DNA from: Simplicispira suum | Lineage (GTDB): Bacteria > Pseudomonadota > Gammaproteobacteria > Burkholderiales > Burkholderiaceae_C | Assembly (NCBI RefSeq): GCF_003008595.1 | Contig: NZ_CP027669.1 | Span: 1,736,001-1,800,000, forward strand | DNA length: 64,000 nucleotides | Reading direction: 5' to 3' | Shown: one piece after another, positions 1 through 8,677 of the stretch | How the letters are laid out: the number at the start of each line of letters is the position of its first letter | Position numbering within the stretch: the stretch's first letter is position 1 | Notes under the pieces: generated by a model | The model's input: the letters and a program-made list of their open reading frames with translations, nothing else | What the model was told of the DNA's origin: nothing | Database searches by the model: none | Made by a program: the position numbers and the translations under genes

Positions 1-675
1 GTCGAGCCGTTCTCGGGGTCGGCGGGCGTGGTCATCCCGCCCAAGGGCTACCTGGAGCGCATCCGCGAGATCTGTACACAAAACAACATTTTGCTGATTT
101 TTGATGAGGTGATTACGGCATTTGGCCGCTGTGGCACCTGGACCGGCTCGGAGGCTTTTGGTGTCACGCCGGATATCCTCAACTTTGCCAAGCAGGTCAC
201 CAACGGTGCCCAGCCGCTTGGCGGCGTGGTGGCCAGCAAAGACATCTACGACACCTTCATGGCGCAGGGCGGGCCGGAATACCTGGTGGAGTTCCCCCAC
301 GGCTACACCTACTCGGCGCACCCCGTGGCCTGCGCCGCCGGACTCGCGGCGCTCGATATCCTGCACAAAGAAGACATGCCCGGCCGCGTGCAGGCCTTGC
401 TGCCGCATTTCGAGCAGGCGGTGCACAGCCTCAAAGGCGCCAGGCATGTGGCCGACATCCGCAACTACGGCCTGGCGGCGGGCTTCACCATTGCCGCCCT
501 GCCGGGTGAGCCCGCGCGCCGCCCGTATGAGATTGCCATGGCGTGCTGGAAGAAAGGCTTCTACGTGCGCTACGGCGGTGACACCATTCAGCTGGCGCCG
601 CCGTTCATCAGCGAGAAGGCGGAGATCGAGCGCCTGGTGAACGCGCTGAGCGACGCGCTGGCGGAGACGGCCTGA
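1..675 (+). CDS. omega-amino acid--pyruvate aminotransferase, 3' part
   Basis: Class III PLP-dependent aminotransferase that would move an amino group from an omega-amino acid such as beta-alanine to pyruvate. The frame is open from base 1, so the N-terminal half lies outside the window. The segment DEVITAFGR carries the Asp that contacts the PLP ring nitrogen, and NFAKQVTNGAQPLGG carries the Schiff-base Lys. Both are family hallmarks. The C-terminal small domain is complete and ends at TGA. Substrate specificity cannot be read from this part; a beta-alanine or polyamine-type transaminase is most likely. Confidence 0.88.
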   Translation, partial: VEPFSGSAGVVIPPKGYLERIREICTQNNILLIFDEVITAFGRCGTWTGSEAFGVTPDILNFAKQVTNGAQPLGGVVASKDIYDTFMAQGGPEYLVEFPHGYTYSAHPVACAAGLAALDILHKEDMPGRVQALLPHFEQAVHSLKGARHVADIRNYGLAAGFTIAALPGEPARRPYEIAMACWKKGFYVRYGGDTIQLAPPFISEKAEIERLVNALSDALAETA

Positions 676-984
676 GCACTTAAGCATAGCGTTTTTGCTA
701 TCATATAGATAGCTATTAACGATTGTCAGATAAGCGTAAGAGGCCAATTTGTATCGTAATTTCGGCTGCAGCCTGGGTGCATAGACTGCGCTAACGAAGT
801 GGCGGGCTCCGCACCAACGCGCGCTGCCCGAAATGGCGGTTGACGCAGGCCGACTCAAGGGGACGTGTAGCGGTAAGCGCACCGCAAAACTCGCGGCCTA
901 CAATGGCTTGGCGCTCATGCGAGCGGCTGCGTCAAGCCTGTGACGGAACCCGGCGCGCTGCTGCTCGCCACCGCCGGAGTCCCC
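676..984. other. intergenic region with one repeat A copy
   Basis: About 300 bases separate the aminotransferase from maeB. The stretch holds one copy of repeat A (709-750) and no convincing ORF. The remainder must include the maeB promoter, but no box close to consensus was seen. Confidence 0.6.
709..750 (+). repeat. repeat A copy (short palindromic intergenic repeat)
   Basis: Begins ATAGCTATTAACG, continues GTCAGATAAGCGTAAG and ends AGGCCAATTT. It matches the family order ATAGCTGCT, AGCGCTTAT, ATAAGCGCT, AGAGGCCAATTTT, with decay in the left arm. Confidence 0.8.
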
Positions 985-3294
985 ATGTCTGAAGCACCCA
1001 AAGTCCCTCCCGTTGACAAACGCGCCCTGCTGCGCAAAGCCGCCCTCGAATACCACGAGTTTCCCAAGCCGGGGAAGATCGCTATTGCAGCGACCAAGCA
1101 GATGGTCAACCAACTCGATCTGTCGCTTGCTTATTCGCCCGGCGTGGCCGCGCCCTGCGAAGAAATCGTCAGAGATCCGGCCACCGCCTTTCGCTATACC
1201 AGTCGCGGCAATCTGGTGGGCGTCATCACCAACGGCACAGCGGTGCTGGGCTTGGGCGACATCGGCCCGCTGGCCAGCAAACCCGTGATGGAGGGCAAAG
1301 CGGTCCTGTTCAAGAAGTTCTCGGGTATCGACGTTTTCGACATCGAGATCAACGAAAAGGACTCGGAAAAGCTGGTGGAAATCATCGCCGCGCTTGAGCC
1401 CACCTTCGGCGGCATCAACCTCGAAGACATCAAGGCGCCCGACTGCTTCTACGTCGAACGCAAGCTGCGCGAGCGCATGAACATCCCTGTGTTCCATGAC
1501 GATCAGCACGGCACGGCCATAGTGGTTGGCGCGGCTATCCTCAACGGCCTCAAGGTGGCGGGCAAGCGCGCGGAAGACGTCAAGCTTGTGGCTTCCGGAG
1601 CGGGTGCAGCGGCGCTGGCGTGCCTGGGCCTCTTGGTCAAGCTCGGCCTGCGGCGCGAGAATATCTGGGTCACCGACCTGGCCGGCGTGGTCTACGAGGG
1701 CCGCACCGAACTGATGGACGAGGACAAGCGTCAGTACGCGCAGCCCACCGACCTGCGCACGCTGGCGCAGGTCATTTCCAATGCCGACGTGTTCCTGGGT
1801 TTGTCTGCCGGCGGCGTGCTCAAGCAAGACATGGTTCGCAGCATGGCGGTGCGTCCGCTCATCTTCGCGCTGGCCAACCCCAACCCCGAGATTGCGCCCG
1901 AAGATGTCAAGGCCGTGCGCGACGACGCCATCATTGCCACCGGCCGCACCGACTATCCAAACCAGGTCAACAACGTCCTGTGCTTTCCCTACATCTTCCG
2001 TGGCGCGCTCGATTCGGGTGCGACGACCATCACGAAGGAGATGGAAATCGCTGCAGTGCATGCCATCGTGGAGCTGGCGCAAGCAGAGCAGAGCGAAGTG
2101 GTGGCCGCAGCCTATGTGGGCGAGCCCCTGGCGTTTGGACCGGAATACCTGATTCCCAAGCCCTTTGATCCGCGACTGATGATGAAGATCGCGCCGGCCG
2201 TGGCCCAGGCCGCCTTTGACTCCGGGGTGGCCCTGCGGCCCATTGCCGACATGGACGCTTACCGCGACCATCTGCAGACCTTTGTCTATGCCTCTGGCAC
2301 GACGATGAAGCCTATTTTCGCCATAGCCAAGAGTGCCAGCGCGAAACGGGTGGCCTACTCGGAGGGCGAGGAAGAGCGCGTGCTGCGCGCGGCGCAGATT
2401 GTGGTGGACGAGCACATTGCACGACCTACCCTCATAGGGCGCCCGGCCATCATTGCCCAACGCATCGAAAAGTTTGGCTTGCGCCTTTCTGAGGGGCGCG
2501 ACTACGACGTCGTCAACGTCGAGCAAGATCACCGCTACCACGACTTCTGGCAGACCTACCACCGCATGACCGAGCGCAAGGGCGTCACCGTGCCGATCGC
2601 CAAGATCGAGATGCGCCGGCGCCTGACCTTGATTGGCAGCATGATGCTGCACAAAGGCGAGGTCGATGGCCTCATCTGCGGAACCTGGGGCAACACCACG
2701 CACCACCTGACTTACATCGACCAGGTCATCGGCAAGCGTGCGGGCGTGACCACCTACGCATGCATGAATGGACTGCTGCTGCCCGATCGCCAGGTGTTTC
2801 TCGTGGACACACATGTCAATTACGACCCAACGGCTGCGCAGTTGACCGAAATTACCGTCATGGCGGCCGAGGAAATGCTGCGTTTTGGCATCAAACCCAA
2901 GGTGGCGCTGCTGTCGCACTCCAACTTTGGCAGCAGCATCCAGCCTAGCGCCGTGAAGATGCGCGAAACGCTGGAGTTGCTGCGGGTTCAGGCGCCATGG
3001 CTGGAAGTCGATGGTGAGATGCACGGCGATGTCGCGCTCAGTGGCAGCGCGCGCGCCTCACTTATGCCGCACAGCACCCTCATCGGCGACGCCAACCTGC
3101 TGGTGCTGCCCAACATCGATGCAGCCAACATCTCGTACAACCTGCTCAAGACCGCTGCCGGCGGCAACATCGCCATTGGGCCGGTGCTGCTCGGCGCGGC
3201 ACAACCGGTCTGTGTGCTCACGGCCAGCGCGACGGTGCGCCGGATCGTCAACATGACGGCCCTGACTGTCGTCGACGCCAACGTGCAGCGCTAA
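985..3294 (+). CDS. maeB: NADP-dependent malic enzyme (malic enzyme/phosphotransacetylase-like fusion)
   Basis: Oxidative decarboxylation of malate to pyruvate with NADPH production. The 769-residue product has the length and two-part structure of E. coli MaeB: an N-terminal malic enzyme with the typical [12 protein letters not shown] segment and an NAD(P)-binding domain, then a C-terminal phosphate acetyltransferase-like domain that is regulatory in this family. ATG at 985 (MSEAPKVPP) is preferred over an in-frame GTG at 940 because GGAG lies six bases upstream and homologues start here. A long antisense ORF over this gene is a GC-bias shadow. Confidence 0.93.
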   Translation: MSEAPKVPPVDKRALLRKAALEYHEFPKPGKIAIAATKQMVNQLDLSLAYSPGVAAPCEEIVRDPATAFRYTSRGNLVGVITNGTAVLGLGDIGPLASKPVMEGKAVLFKKFSGIDVFDIEINEKDSEKLVEIIAALEPTFGGINLEDIKAPDCFYVERKLRERMNIPVFHDDQHGTAIVVGAAILNGLKVAGKRAEDVKLVASGAGAAALACLGLLVKLGLRRENIWVTDLAGVVYEGRTELMDEDKRQYAQPTDLRTLAQVISNADVFLGLSAGGVLKQDMVRSMAVRPLIFALANPNPEIAPEDVKAVRDDAIIATGRTDYPNQVNNVLCFPYIFRGALDSGATTITKEMEIAAVHAIVELAQAEQSEVVAAAYVGEPLAFGPEYLIPKPFDPRLMMKIAPAVAQAAFDSGVALRPIADMDAYRDHLQTFVYASGTTMKPIFAIAKSASAKRVAYSEGEEERVLRAAQIVVDEHIARPTLIGRPAIIAQRIEKFGLRLSEGRDYDVVNVEQDHRYHDFWQTYHRMTERKGVTVPIAKIEMRRRLTLIGSMMLHKGEVDGLICGTWGNTTHHLTYIDQVIGKRAGVTTYACMNGLLLPDRQVFLVDTHVNYDPTAAQLTEITVMAAEEMLRFGIKPKVALLSHSNFGSSIQPSAVKMRETLELLRVQAPWLEVDGEMHGDVALSGSARASLMPHSTLIGDANLLVLPNIDAANISYNLLKTAAGGNIAIGPVLLGAAQPVCVLTASATVRRIVNMTALTVVDANVQR

Positions 3295-3319
3295 AAAGGA
3301 AAAAGTTTCGTGAGATGAA

Positions 3320-3406
3320 GTGAGCACCTGCTCACAGAAAGCATTCCCGCAAATTTGCCCATATTTTGGGCAAATGCTTGCATTCGCATGGGGATTCCGT
3401 CACACT
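3320..3406 (+). promoter_or_regulatory. promoter region of the RNase gene with two palindromes
   Basis: Two perfect inverted repeats lie ahead of the ribonuclease gene: GTGAGCA-CC-TGCTCAC (3320-3335) and ATTTGCCC-N7-GGGCAAAT (3353-3375). A possible sigma-70 promoter follows, TTGCAT at 3378-3383 and a weak CACACT at 3401-3406, with a 17-base spacer. The second palindrome sits just upstream of the -35 box, as an operator might. The first could instead be a stem after maeB. Confidence 0.4.
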
Positions 3407-3457
3407 AGCGCCTTGAAATTTCGGGTTAACCCGTAGTTTCCGAAAGGTGTAGTCGTG

Positions 3458-3862
3458 ATGTTTGCTGACGCTGCGGCCTGGACGCGCAAAGCCGGTTTTT
3501 CCTTTGTTCTGGGCGCAACGCTTGCATTGTCGGCGCTGGGTTTGCAGGCGCGGGAATGTGCTACCGACACTGGGTTCGCTGTGATTGCGCGGGCCGAGTT
3601 GCCCCTCCAAGGGCAGCGAACCCATGCGTTGATTCTTGCCGGCGGCCCCTTTCCCTATGAGAAGGATGGCGTCGTTTTTGGCAACCGTGAGCGTTTGTTG
3701 CCGCACGCAAAGCGCGGCTACTACCGCGAATACACCGTCAGAACCCCAGGGGTGCGCCACCGCGGCCCCAAACGCATTGTCTGTGGCGGAGTGCCGCAGC
3801 AGCCCGAGGCTTGCTACTACACGGCTGACCACTACGCCAGTTTTCGCAGGATCGTTGATTGA
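3458..3862 (+). CDS. secreted guanyl-specific ribonuclease, RNase Sa/barnase (N1/T1) family
   Basis: Small endoribonuclease predicted to be exported. Residues 1-31 form a signal peptide ending in GLQA. The mature part resembles Streptomyces RNase Sa: substrate-loop FGNRERLLP, catalytic Glu91 in YYREYTV, Arg106 in KRIVCGG and His125 in DHYASF, so the full catalytic set is present. Three Cys in the mature part (33, 109, 119) may allow one disulfide. GTG at 3455 and ATG at 3458 are both possible starts after GAAAGG at 3442-3447. The barstar gene begins 48 bases downstream, as expected for a toxic nuclease kept with its inhibitor. Confidence 0.87.
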   Translation: MFADAAAWTRKAGFSFVLGATLALSALGLQARECATDTGFAVIARAELPLQGQRTHALILAGGPFPYEKDGVVFGNRERLLPHAKRGYYREYTVRTPGVRHRGPKRIVCGGVPQQPEACYYTADHYASFRRIVD

Positions 3863-3910
3863 AGCCTGCAGACAACCGATTTTTAGACTTGAATAGAAAG
3901 AGACGCGGAG

Positions 3911-4336
3911 ATGGACACGCCACTTCGTAAAGACCAGGATGTTCCCTTGCGCGGCATACGCGCCAATATCGTGCAGTCCATCCGCGCATTTCGCGTACAG
4001 GATCTGCAGGAAGCGGCCACTGCGCTGGGACATCATTTCCTTTACGCCAACCTCGCCCACGCACAGACCAAACAGGATGTGCTGGATTTGATTGCACAGC
4101 AGTTTACCTTTCCCGCGCACTTCGGGAAGAACTTCGATGCGCTGTCGGACTGCCTGACGGACCCGCTGCACAAGTCGGGTCCACAGCCTGGCTTTATCGT
4201 CGTGCTCGAACAAATTCCCGCAACGGCCAAGTTCGACAAGGAAGCGCGCGAGCAGCTGATCGACGTTTTCCGTGATGCCGCCGATTTCTGGGGAGAGCGA
4301 AAGATACCGTTCCGCTGTTTCTATTCTTTTCTGTAG
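3911..4336 (+). CDS. barstar family ribonuclease inhibitor
   Basis: Cytoplasmic inhibitor of barnase-type ribonucleases. The core FPAHFGKNFDALSDCL is the barstar signature, covering the helix and Asp residues that plug the nuclease active site. The protein is 141 residues against about 90 for classical barstar. The extra length is an N-terminal segment of about 45 residues of unknown role. CGGAG lies just before the ATG. It follows the ribonuclease gene on the same strand, so the two probably form an enzyme-immunity pair. Confidence 0.88.
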   Translation: MDTPLRKDQDVPLRGIRANIVQSIRAFRVQDLQEAATALGHHFLYANLAHAQTKQDVLDLIAQQFTFPAHFGKNFDALSDCLTDPLHKSGPQPGFIVVLEQIPATAKFDKEAREQLIDVFRDAADFWGERKIPFRCFYSFL

Positions 4337-4370
4337 CCCGTTCTGCAACCAACAGCCAGGCAGAACGGGC
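4336..4370 (+). terminator. stem-loop after the barstar gene
   Basis: Perfect 10-base inverted repeat GCCCGTTCTG (4336-4345) and CAGAACGGGC (4361-4370) starting at the last base of the barstar stop codon. No T run follows, so it may be a transcript-end stabilising stem rather than an intrinsic terminator. Confidence 0.5.
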
Positions 4371-4544
4371 AAACGGGGCTAGTGAGGCACCGCATGCGGT
4401 GCTGGGAATCGAAGTCGGCACGGAGCCGCCAGAGAAAATGCTGACAGACAAACTGGTAGATATCTCACCCTTGGCGCTGCGCATGAGCAGCCCTTTCAAT
4501 TCGGGATACTGGCTTAACGCCGCCTGAACCTTTCCAGCACGCAT

Positions 4545-4580
4545 CCGCCGGTCTGCCTTACAGCGCCGGCGGTTTTCTTT
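4545..4580 (+). terminator. rho-independent terminator just upstream of radA
   Basis: CCGCCGG (4545-4551) pairs with CCGGCGG (4566-4572) and is followed directly by TTTTCTTTT. It ends only about 20 bases before the radA start, so radA is either expressed from a promoter very close by or through readthrough. Confidence 0.6.
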
Positions 4581-4600
4581 TGGCGCTTCACGGATCTCCA

Positions 4601-5980
4601 ATGTCCAAAGAAAAAACGGTTTTCGTCTGCTCGGACTGCGGTGGAAGCAGTCCTCGCTGGCTGGGAAAATGTCCGCAATGCGGCAGCTGGAACACCCTGA
4701 ATGAGACAGTGGCCGAGTCGCCAGGTGGGCGCAACCGCTACGCGAGCGGCTCGCGTCCAGCGCTCAATGCGGCCCAGGCGGTAGCGCCGTTGTCGTCCAT
4801 CGAGGCCAGCGACTTCGAGCGCACCGCCACTGGTCTGGATGAGTTGGACCGCGTTCTGGGCGGCGGCATGGTCGAAGGCGCCGTGGTGCTGATCGGCGGC
4901 GATCCGGGTATCGGCAAATCGACGCTGTTGTTGCAGGCGCTGGATGCCTTGCAGCGAACCGGTCTGTCCACGCTGTACGTCACCGGCGAAGAAAGTGGCG
5001 CCCAGGTGGCCTTGCGTTCGCGCAGATTGGGCTTGGACCACAGCATGGTCCAGGTGCTGGCCGAGACGCAGCTGGAGAAAATCATCGCCACCATCGAGCA
5101 GACCCAACCCGCGGTCGCGGTCATTGATTCGATCCAGACCATGTATTCCGAGGCGCTCAGCTCCGCGCCCGGCTCGGTGGCGCAGGTACGCGAGTGCGCG
5201 GCGCACCTGACGCGCCTGGCCAAAGCGACCGGCGTGGCCATCATTCTGGTGGGTCACGTCACCAAGGAAGGGGCCCTGGCGGGTCCTCGCGTGCTGGAAC
5301 ACATGGTCGATACGGTGCTGTACTTTGAAGGCGATACGCATTCGAGCTTCCGTCTGGTTCGTGCCATCAAGAATCGCTTTGGCGCTGTCAATGAAATCGG
5401 TGTCTTCGCCATGACCGAGCGCGGCCTCAAAGGCGTGAGCAATCCCAGTGCGATTTTTCTGAGCCAACACAGTGAACCGGTCCCAGGCAGCTGCGTGTTG
5501 GTCACGCTGGAAGGCACCCGCCCCATGCTGGTGGAAATCCAGGCGCTGGTCGACGGTGGCGGACCCAGCCCACGGCGCCTTTCTGTCGGCCTGGACCGCG
5601 ATCGCTTGGCGATGCTGCTGGCCGTACTACACCGCCATGCAGGCGTGGCATGCGCAGACCAGGATGTCTTCGTCAATGCCGTGGGTGGGGTCCGCATCAG
5701 CGAACCGGCGGCGGATCTGGCCGTGATGCTGGCCATTACCTCCAGCCTGCGCGCTCGCGCCATGCCCAAAGGCTTCCTGGCGTTTGGTGAGGTGGGTCTG
5801 GCGGGCGAGGTGCGCCCTGCACCGCGCGGTCAGGAGCGCCTTCGCGAGGCAGCCAAGCTGGGCTTCTCGGTGGCCATCGTACCCAAGGCCAATGTGCCCA
5901 AGAAGCCCATCGAAGGGCTGACGATTCATGCGGTTGAACGCATCGAACAGGCCATGGATGTGGTGCGCGAGCTGCAGTGA
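4601..5980 (+). CDS. radA: DNA repair protein RadA
   Basis: RecA-related ATPase that processes branched recombination intermediates and drives branch migration. The 459-residue length equals E. coli RadA (460). Seen in order: N-terminal C4 zinc finger (CSDCGGSSPRWLGKCPQCGSW), Walker A GGDPGIGKS, the RadA-specific KNRFG motif and a C-terminal Lon-like P domain. ATG at 4601 (MSKEKTVFV) is preferred to a TTG seven codons upstream because the zinc finger then starts at the usual position. Confidence 0.96.
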   Translation: MSKEKTVFVCSDCGGSSPRWLGKCPQCGSWNTLNETVAESPGGRNRYASGSRPALNAAQAVAPLSSIEASDFERTATGLDELDRVLGGGMVEGAVVLIGGDPGIGKSTLLLQALDALQRTGLSTLYVTGEESGAQVALRSRRLGLDHSMVQVLAETQLEKIIATIEQTQPAVAVIDSIQTMYSEALSSAPGSVAQVRECAAHLTRLAKATGVAIILVGHVTKEGALAGPRVLEHMVDTVLYFEGDTHSSFRLVRAIKNRFGAVNEIGVFAMTERGLKGVSNPSAIFLSQHSEPVPGSCVLVTLEGTRPMLVEIQALVDGGGPSPRRLSVGLDRDRLAMLLAVLHRHAGVACADQDVFVNAVGGVRISEPAADLAVMLAITSSLRARAMPKGFLAFGEVGLAGEVRPAPRGQERLREAAKLGFSVAIVPKANVPKKPIEGLTIHAVERIEQAMDVVRELQ

Positions 5981-6106
5981 CCGAGCGGTACAGGCCCGGG
6001 CAGGCGTGAAGTTCGTCACGCTCAGTTACCCCGGCTGAAAGGAGCAGCGCAGTGGGCGCCGTAAAATCGCAGGTTCTGCGAACCTTGCAAATCCAAAGGA
6101 ACCCCC

Positions 6107-7045
6107 ATGAGCCCCGTAGTTCCCTCGATGGCCGATCGTGACGGCAAGATATGGATGGACGGCCAGATGGTCGATTGGCGCGACGCCAAGATTCATGTGC
6201 TCTCGCACACCCTGCATTACGGCTGCGGAGCATTTGAAGGTGTTCGCGCCTATAAAACAGCGGATGGCACGGCCATCTTCCGGCTGGAGGAACACACAGA
6301 GCGCCTCTTCAACAGCGCCAAAATTCTGCGCATGAAGATCCCTTTTACCAAGGAAGAGGTGAACGAGGCGCAGAAGGCGGTGGTCCGCGAAAACAAGCTT
6401 GAATCGGGCTACCTGCGTCCATTGACCTGGATCGGTTCGCAAAAGCTGGGTGTTTCGCCCAAGGGCAATCAAATTCACCTGATGGTGGCTGCCTGGGCCT
6501 GGGGTGCCTATCTGGGCGAAGAAGGCATGAAGCGCGGCATCCGTGTCAAGACCAGCAGCTATACCCGCCACCACGTCAACATCACCATGACGCAGGCCAA
6601 GGCGGTCAGCAACTACACCAATTCCATCCTCGCCAACATGGAAGCGCTGGATGATGGCTACGACGAAGCCCTGTTGCTCGACAGCAGCGGTTTTGTATCC
6701 GAGGGTGCGGGCGAGAACATCTTTGTTGTCAAGAACGGCGTCATCTATACGCCCGACCTGTCGGCGGGTGCGCTTAACGGCATCACGCGCAACACCGTGT
6801 TGCACATCGCCAAGGACCTGGGGCTGGAAGTGGTGCAAAAGCGCATCACCCGAGATGAGGTCTACATCTCCGACGAGGCGTTTTTTACCGGCACGGCCGC
6901 CGAAGTGACGCCGATCCGCGAACTGGACCGCATTGAACTGGGCGCTGGCGAGCGCGGGCCCATCACGGAAAAGGTGCAGTCTGCGTTTTTCGACATCGTC
7001 AATGGCCGAAACCCCAAATATGCCCACTGGCTCAGCAAGGTGTGA
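6107..7045 (+). CDS. ilvE: branched-chain amino acid aminotransferase
   Basis: Class IV PLP enzyme for the last step of Leu, Ile and Val synthesis and the first step of their breakdown. At 312 residues it has the usual length. The catalytic Lys lies in TQAKAVSNYTNS, and SSGFVSEGAGENIF is the class IV signature. AAGGA sits six bases before the ATG. A small zinc-finger gene follows after three bases, a common pairing in Burkholderiales, implying one transcript. Confidence 0.95.
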   Translation: MSPVVPSMADRDGKIWMDGQMVDWRDAKIHVLSHTLHYGCGAFEGVRAYKTADGTAIFRLEEHTERLFNSAKILRMKIPFTKEEVNEAQKAVVRENKLESGYLRPLTWIGSQKLGVSPKGNQIHLMVAAWAWGAYLGEEGMKRGIRVKTSSYTRHHVNITMTQAKAVSNYTNSILANMEALDDGYDEALLLDSSGFVSEGAGENIFVVKNGVIYTPDLSAGALNGITRNTVLHIAKDLGLEVVQKRITRDEVYISDEAFFTGTAAEVTPIRELDRIELGAGERGPITEKVQSAFFDIVNGRNPKYAHWLSKV

Positions 7046-7048
7046 TCC

Positions 7049-7255
7049 ATGAAACAAACTGTGATTGAACTGCTGGCGAGCGACCTCAACCCCGAGGGTG
7101 GCGTGTACTGTCCCAATCCCAAAGCGGGCATGCAGTTGTGGAACGCCCACCCCAAGGTGTACCTTGACGTGGCGCATGCAGGCATGGCCAAGTGCCCGTA
7201 TTGCGGCACCGAGTACCAACTCAAGGCCGGGGAAACTCTGAACGCTGGGCACTGA
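7049..7255 (+). CDS. zinc-finger domain protein (zf-CHCC family)
   Basis: A 68-residue protein of the zf-CHCC family, the group related to the 13-kDa NADH:ubiquinone oxidoreductase subunit. Potential zinc ligands are Cys in VYCPNP, His in the central part and the CPYCG pair. The gene starts three bases after ilvE and is probably co-transcribed. No enzymatic role can be read from the sequence; the family often sits next to ilvE and cell-envelope sugar genes in betaproteobacteria. Confidence 0.85.
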   Translation: MKQTVIELLASDLNPEGGVYCPNPKAGMQLWNAHPKVYLDVAHAGMAKCPYCGTEYQLKAGETLNAGH

Positions 7256-7318
7256 CGAAAGCAGTTGCGCGCGCGTGGCGCGTGCGGCTTCTCTCTCTGC
7301 CGGCATAGCCTGCGCGCC

Positions 7319-8677
7319 ATGCGGCAATGGCAAGGCACCTTCCAGTTTTCAGCGAGCCTGTCCCTTTTGATCTCAATCCTTGCGCCCGCGCAGCCTCTGT
7401 CCTGGCAGGAACGCCTCTCCAGCGTAGCGGCCTTTGCGGTCCCGGGTCTGGCGCTGTGGCTGCCATCGGGCTATTCGTATGGTGCCGTCCTGCTGCTGCT
7501 CGGGACGCTGCTAACGCTCAATCGCTGGCCGCGCCAGCGCCACGAAGCGTTCACCTGGTGGTTCGCAGCCAGCATGCTGGCCATGGCCGTAGTCTGGGCA
7601 GCGCAGGCCGATCCGGCAGAGCATTTCGGTCGCGCTGATCGCCCCGCCAAATTCATCCTCGGTGCGGCGTGCCTGCTTTTTGTCACCTGCTATCCGCCCC
7701 GGCCACGGGCGCTGCTTGCCGGGCTCGCGGTTGGTAGTCTGGGTGCAGGGGGGCTTGCGTTATGGCAGATGTACGGCCTGCACGCCGAGCGTGCCTGGGG
7801 CCACACCAACGCCATTCAGTACGGCAATCTCGCGCTGTGCCTGGCGACCATGCTGGCTTTGTATACGGGCGCCGTGTGGCGCCAACTGAGAATCTCCGTC
7901 CGTGTCCTTTGCATTCTTGGAGTGCTTGCAGGACTTGACGCGTCGGTGCTGTCGCAATCGCGCGGTGGTTGGCTGGCCTTGTTGCTCGCCCTGCCCCTGG
8001 GACTGGCCTGGCTTTACATGCGTCGACGCGAGACATTCCGGGCGGTGGGTCTGGGTGTGGCGGCCATTGTCGTCGTCCTGATGGTCTTCAATGGTGGCGT
8101 GTTGATGGAGCGCGTCGAGCGCATGGAGCACGAAATCCAGACCTACGATCAGCGCGGCGAAGCCGGCAATTCCGTAGGACAACGACTGGAACACTGGCGC
8201 TTCGCCTGGGACATCGCACGCGAGCGGCCGCTGCTGGGCTGGGGTTTTGCCGGTTACATGGCAGAAAAAGCAGATCGGGTGGCGGCGGGTCGCTACCATC
8301 CTTCGATCGTCGAATACAAGTTCGTTCACAACGAACTGCTCGACCAGTGGGTCAAACTCGGCATTCTGGGGCCTGCCATGCTGCTCCTGTTCTATGCCCT
8401 GCCGCTGGCCATGTTCCTGCCCAAGAGGGAGCGCATGAAAAACTACGAGCGCGACGCCGAACTGGGCGCTCACGCGCTGGCGCTGCGGCTGTGTGGCACC
8501 TGCATCCCCGTGCTCTATATCGGCTTTGGCCTGACACAGGTCTTTTTTGCGCACAACAGCGGCATCATGTTTTATCTGTTCATGCTGATGCTGTTGTGGG
8601 CTGCGTTGCGCTCTGTGGAGCGGCAACTCGATGCGCTGGCTCCGCCTGCGCTGGCCTCTGGCGCACTGGTCCAATGA
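7319..8677 (+). CDS. O-antigen ligase family membrane protein
   Basis: Integral inner-membrane protein of the Wzy_C/O-antigen ligase family, about 452 residues with roughly ten to twelve hydrophobic segments and a large periplasmic loop. These enzymes join O-antigen or oligosaccharide to lipid A-core, or ligate glycans to proteins. ATG at 7319 places the first membrane segment near the N-terminus; a TTG start 18 codons upstream is less likely. The stop overlaps the next start (ATGA), beginning a chain of five coupled genes. A protein-glycan ligase is an alternative function. Confidence 0.83.
   Translation: MRQWQGTFQFSASLSLLISILAPAQPLSWQERLSSVAAFAVPGLALWLPSGYSYGAVLLLLGTLLTLNRWPRQRHEAFTWWFAASMLAMAVVWAAQADPAEHFGRADRPAKFILGAACLLFVTCYPPRPRALLAGLAVGSLGAGGLALWQMYGLHAERAWGHTNAIQYGNLALCLATMLALYTGAVWRQLRISVRVLCILGVLAGLDASVLSQSRGGWLALLLALPLGLAWLYMRRRETFRAVGLGVAAIVVVLMVFNGGVLMERVERMEHEIQTYDQRGEAGNSVGQRLEHWRFAWDIARERPLLGWGFAGYMAEKADRVAAGRYHPSIVEYKFVHNELLDQWVKLGILGPAMLLLFYALPLAMFLPKRERMKNYERDAELGAHALALRLCGTCIPVLYIGFGLTQVFFAHNSGIMFYLFMLMLLWAALRSVERQLDALAPPALASGALVQ

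Noticed and set aside
898..3024. A 708-codon open frame on the minus strand opposite maeB
   Set aside because: It lies wholly antisense to a clear malic enzyme, has low-complexity His/Arg/Gly content and no domain. It is a by-product of GC-rich codon use.
4438..4527. A 29-codon frame (MLTDKLVDISPLALRMSS..) just before the terminator upstream of radA
   Set aside because: It has plausible codon use but no recognised family and only a weak ribosome binding site. It could be a leader or a gene remnant; not called.
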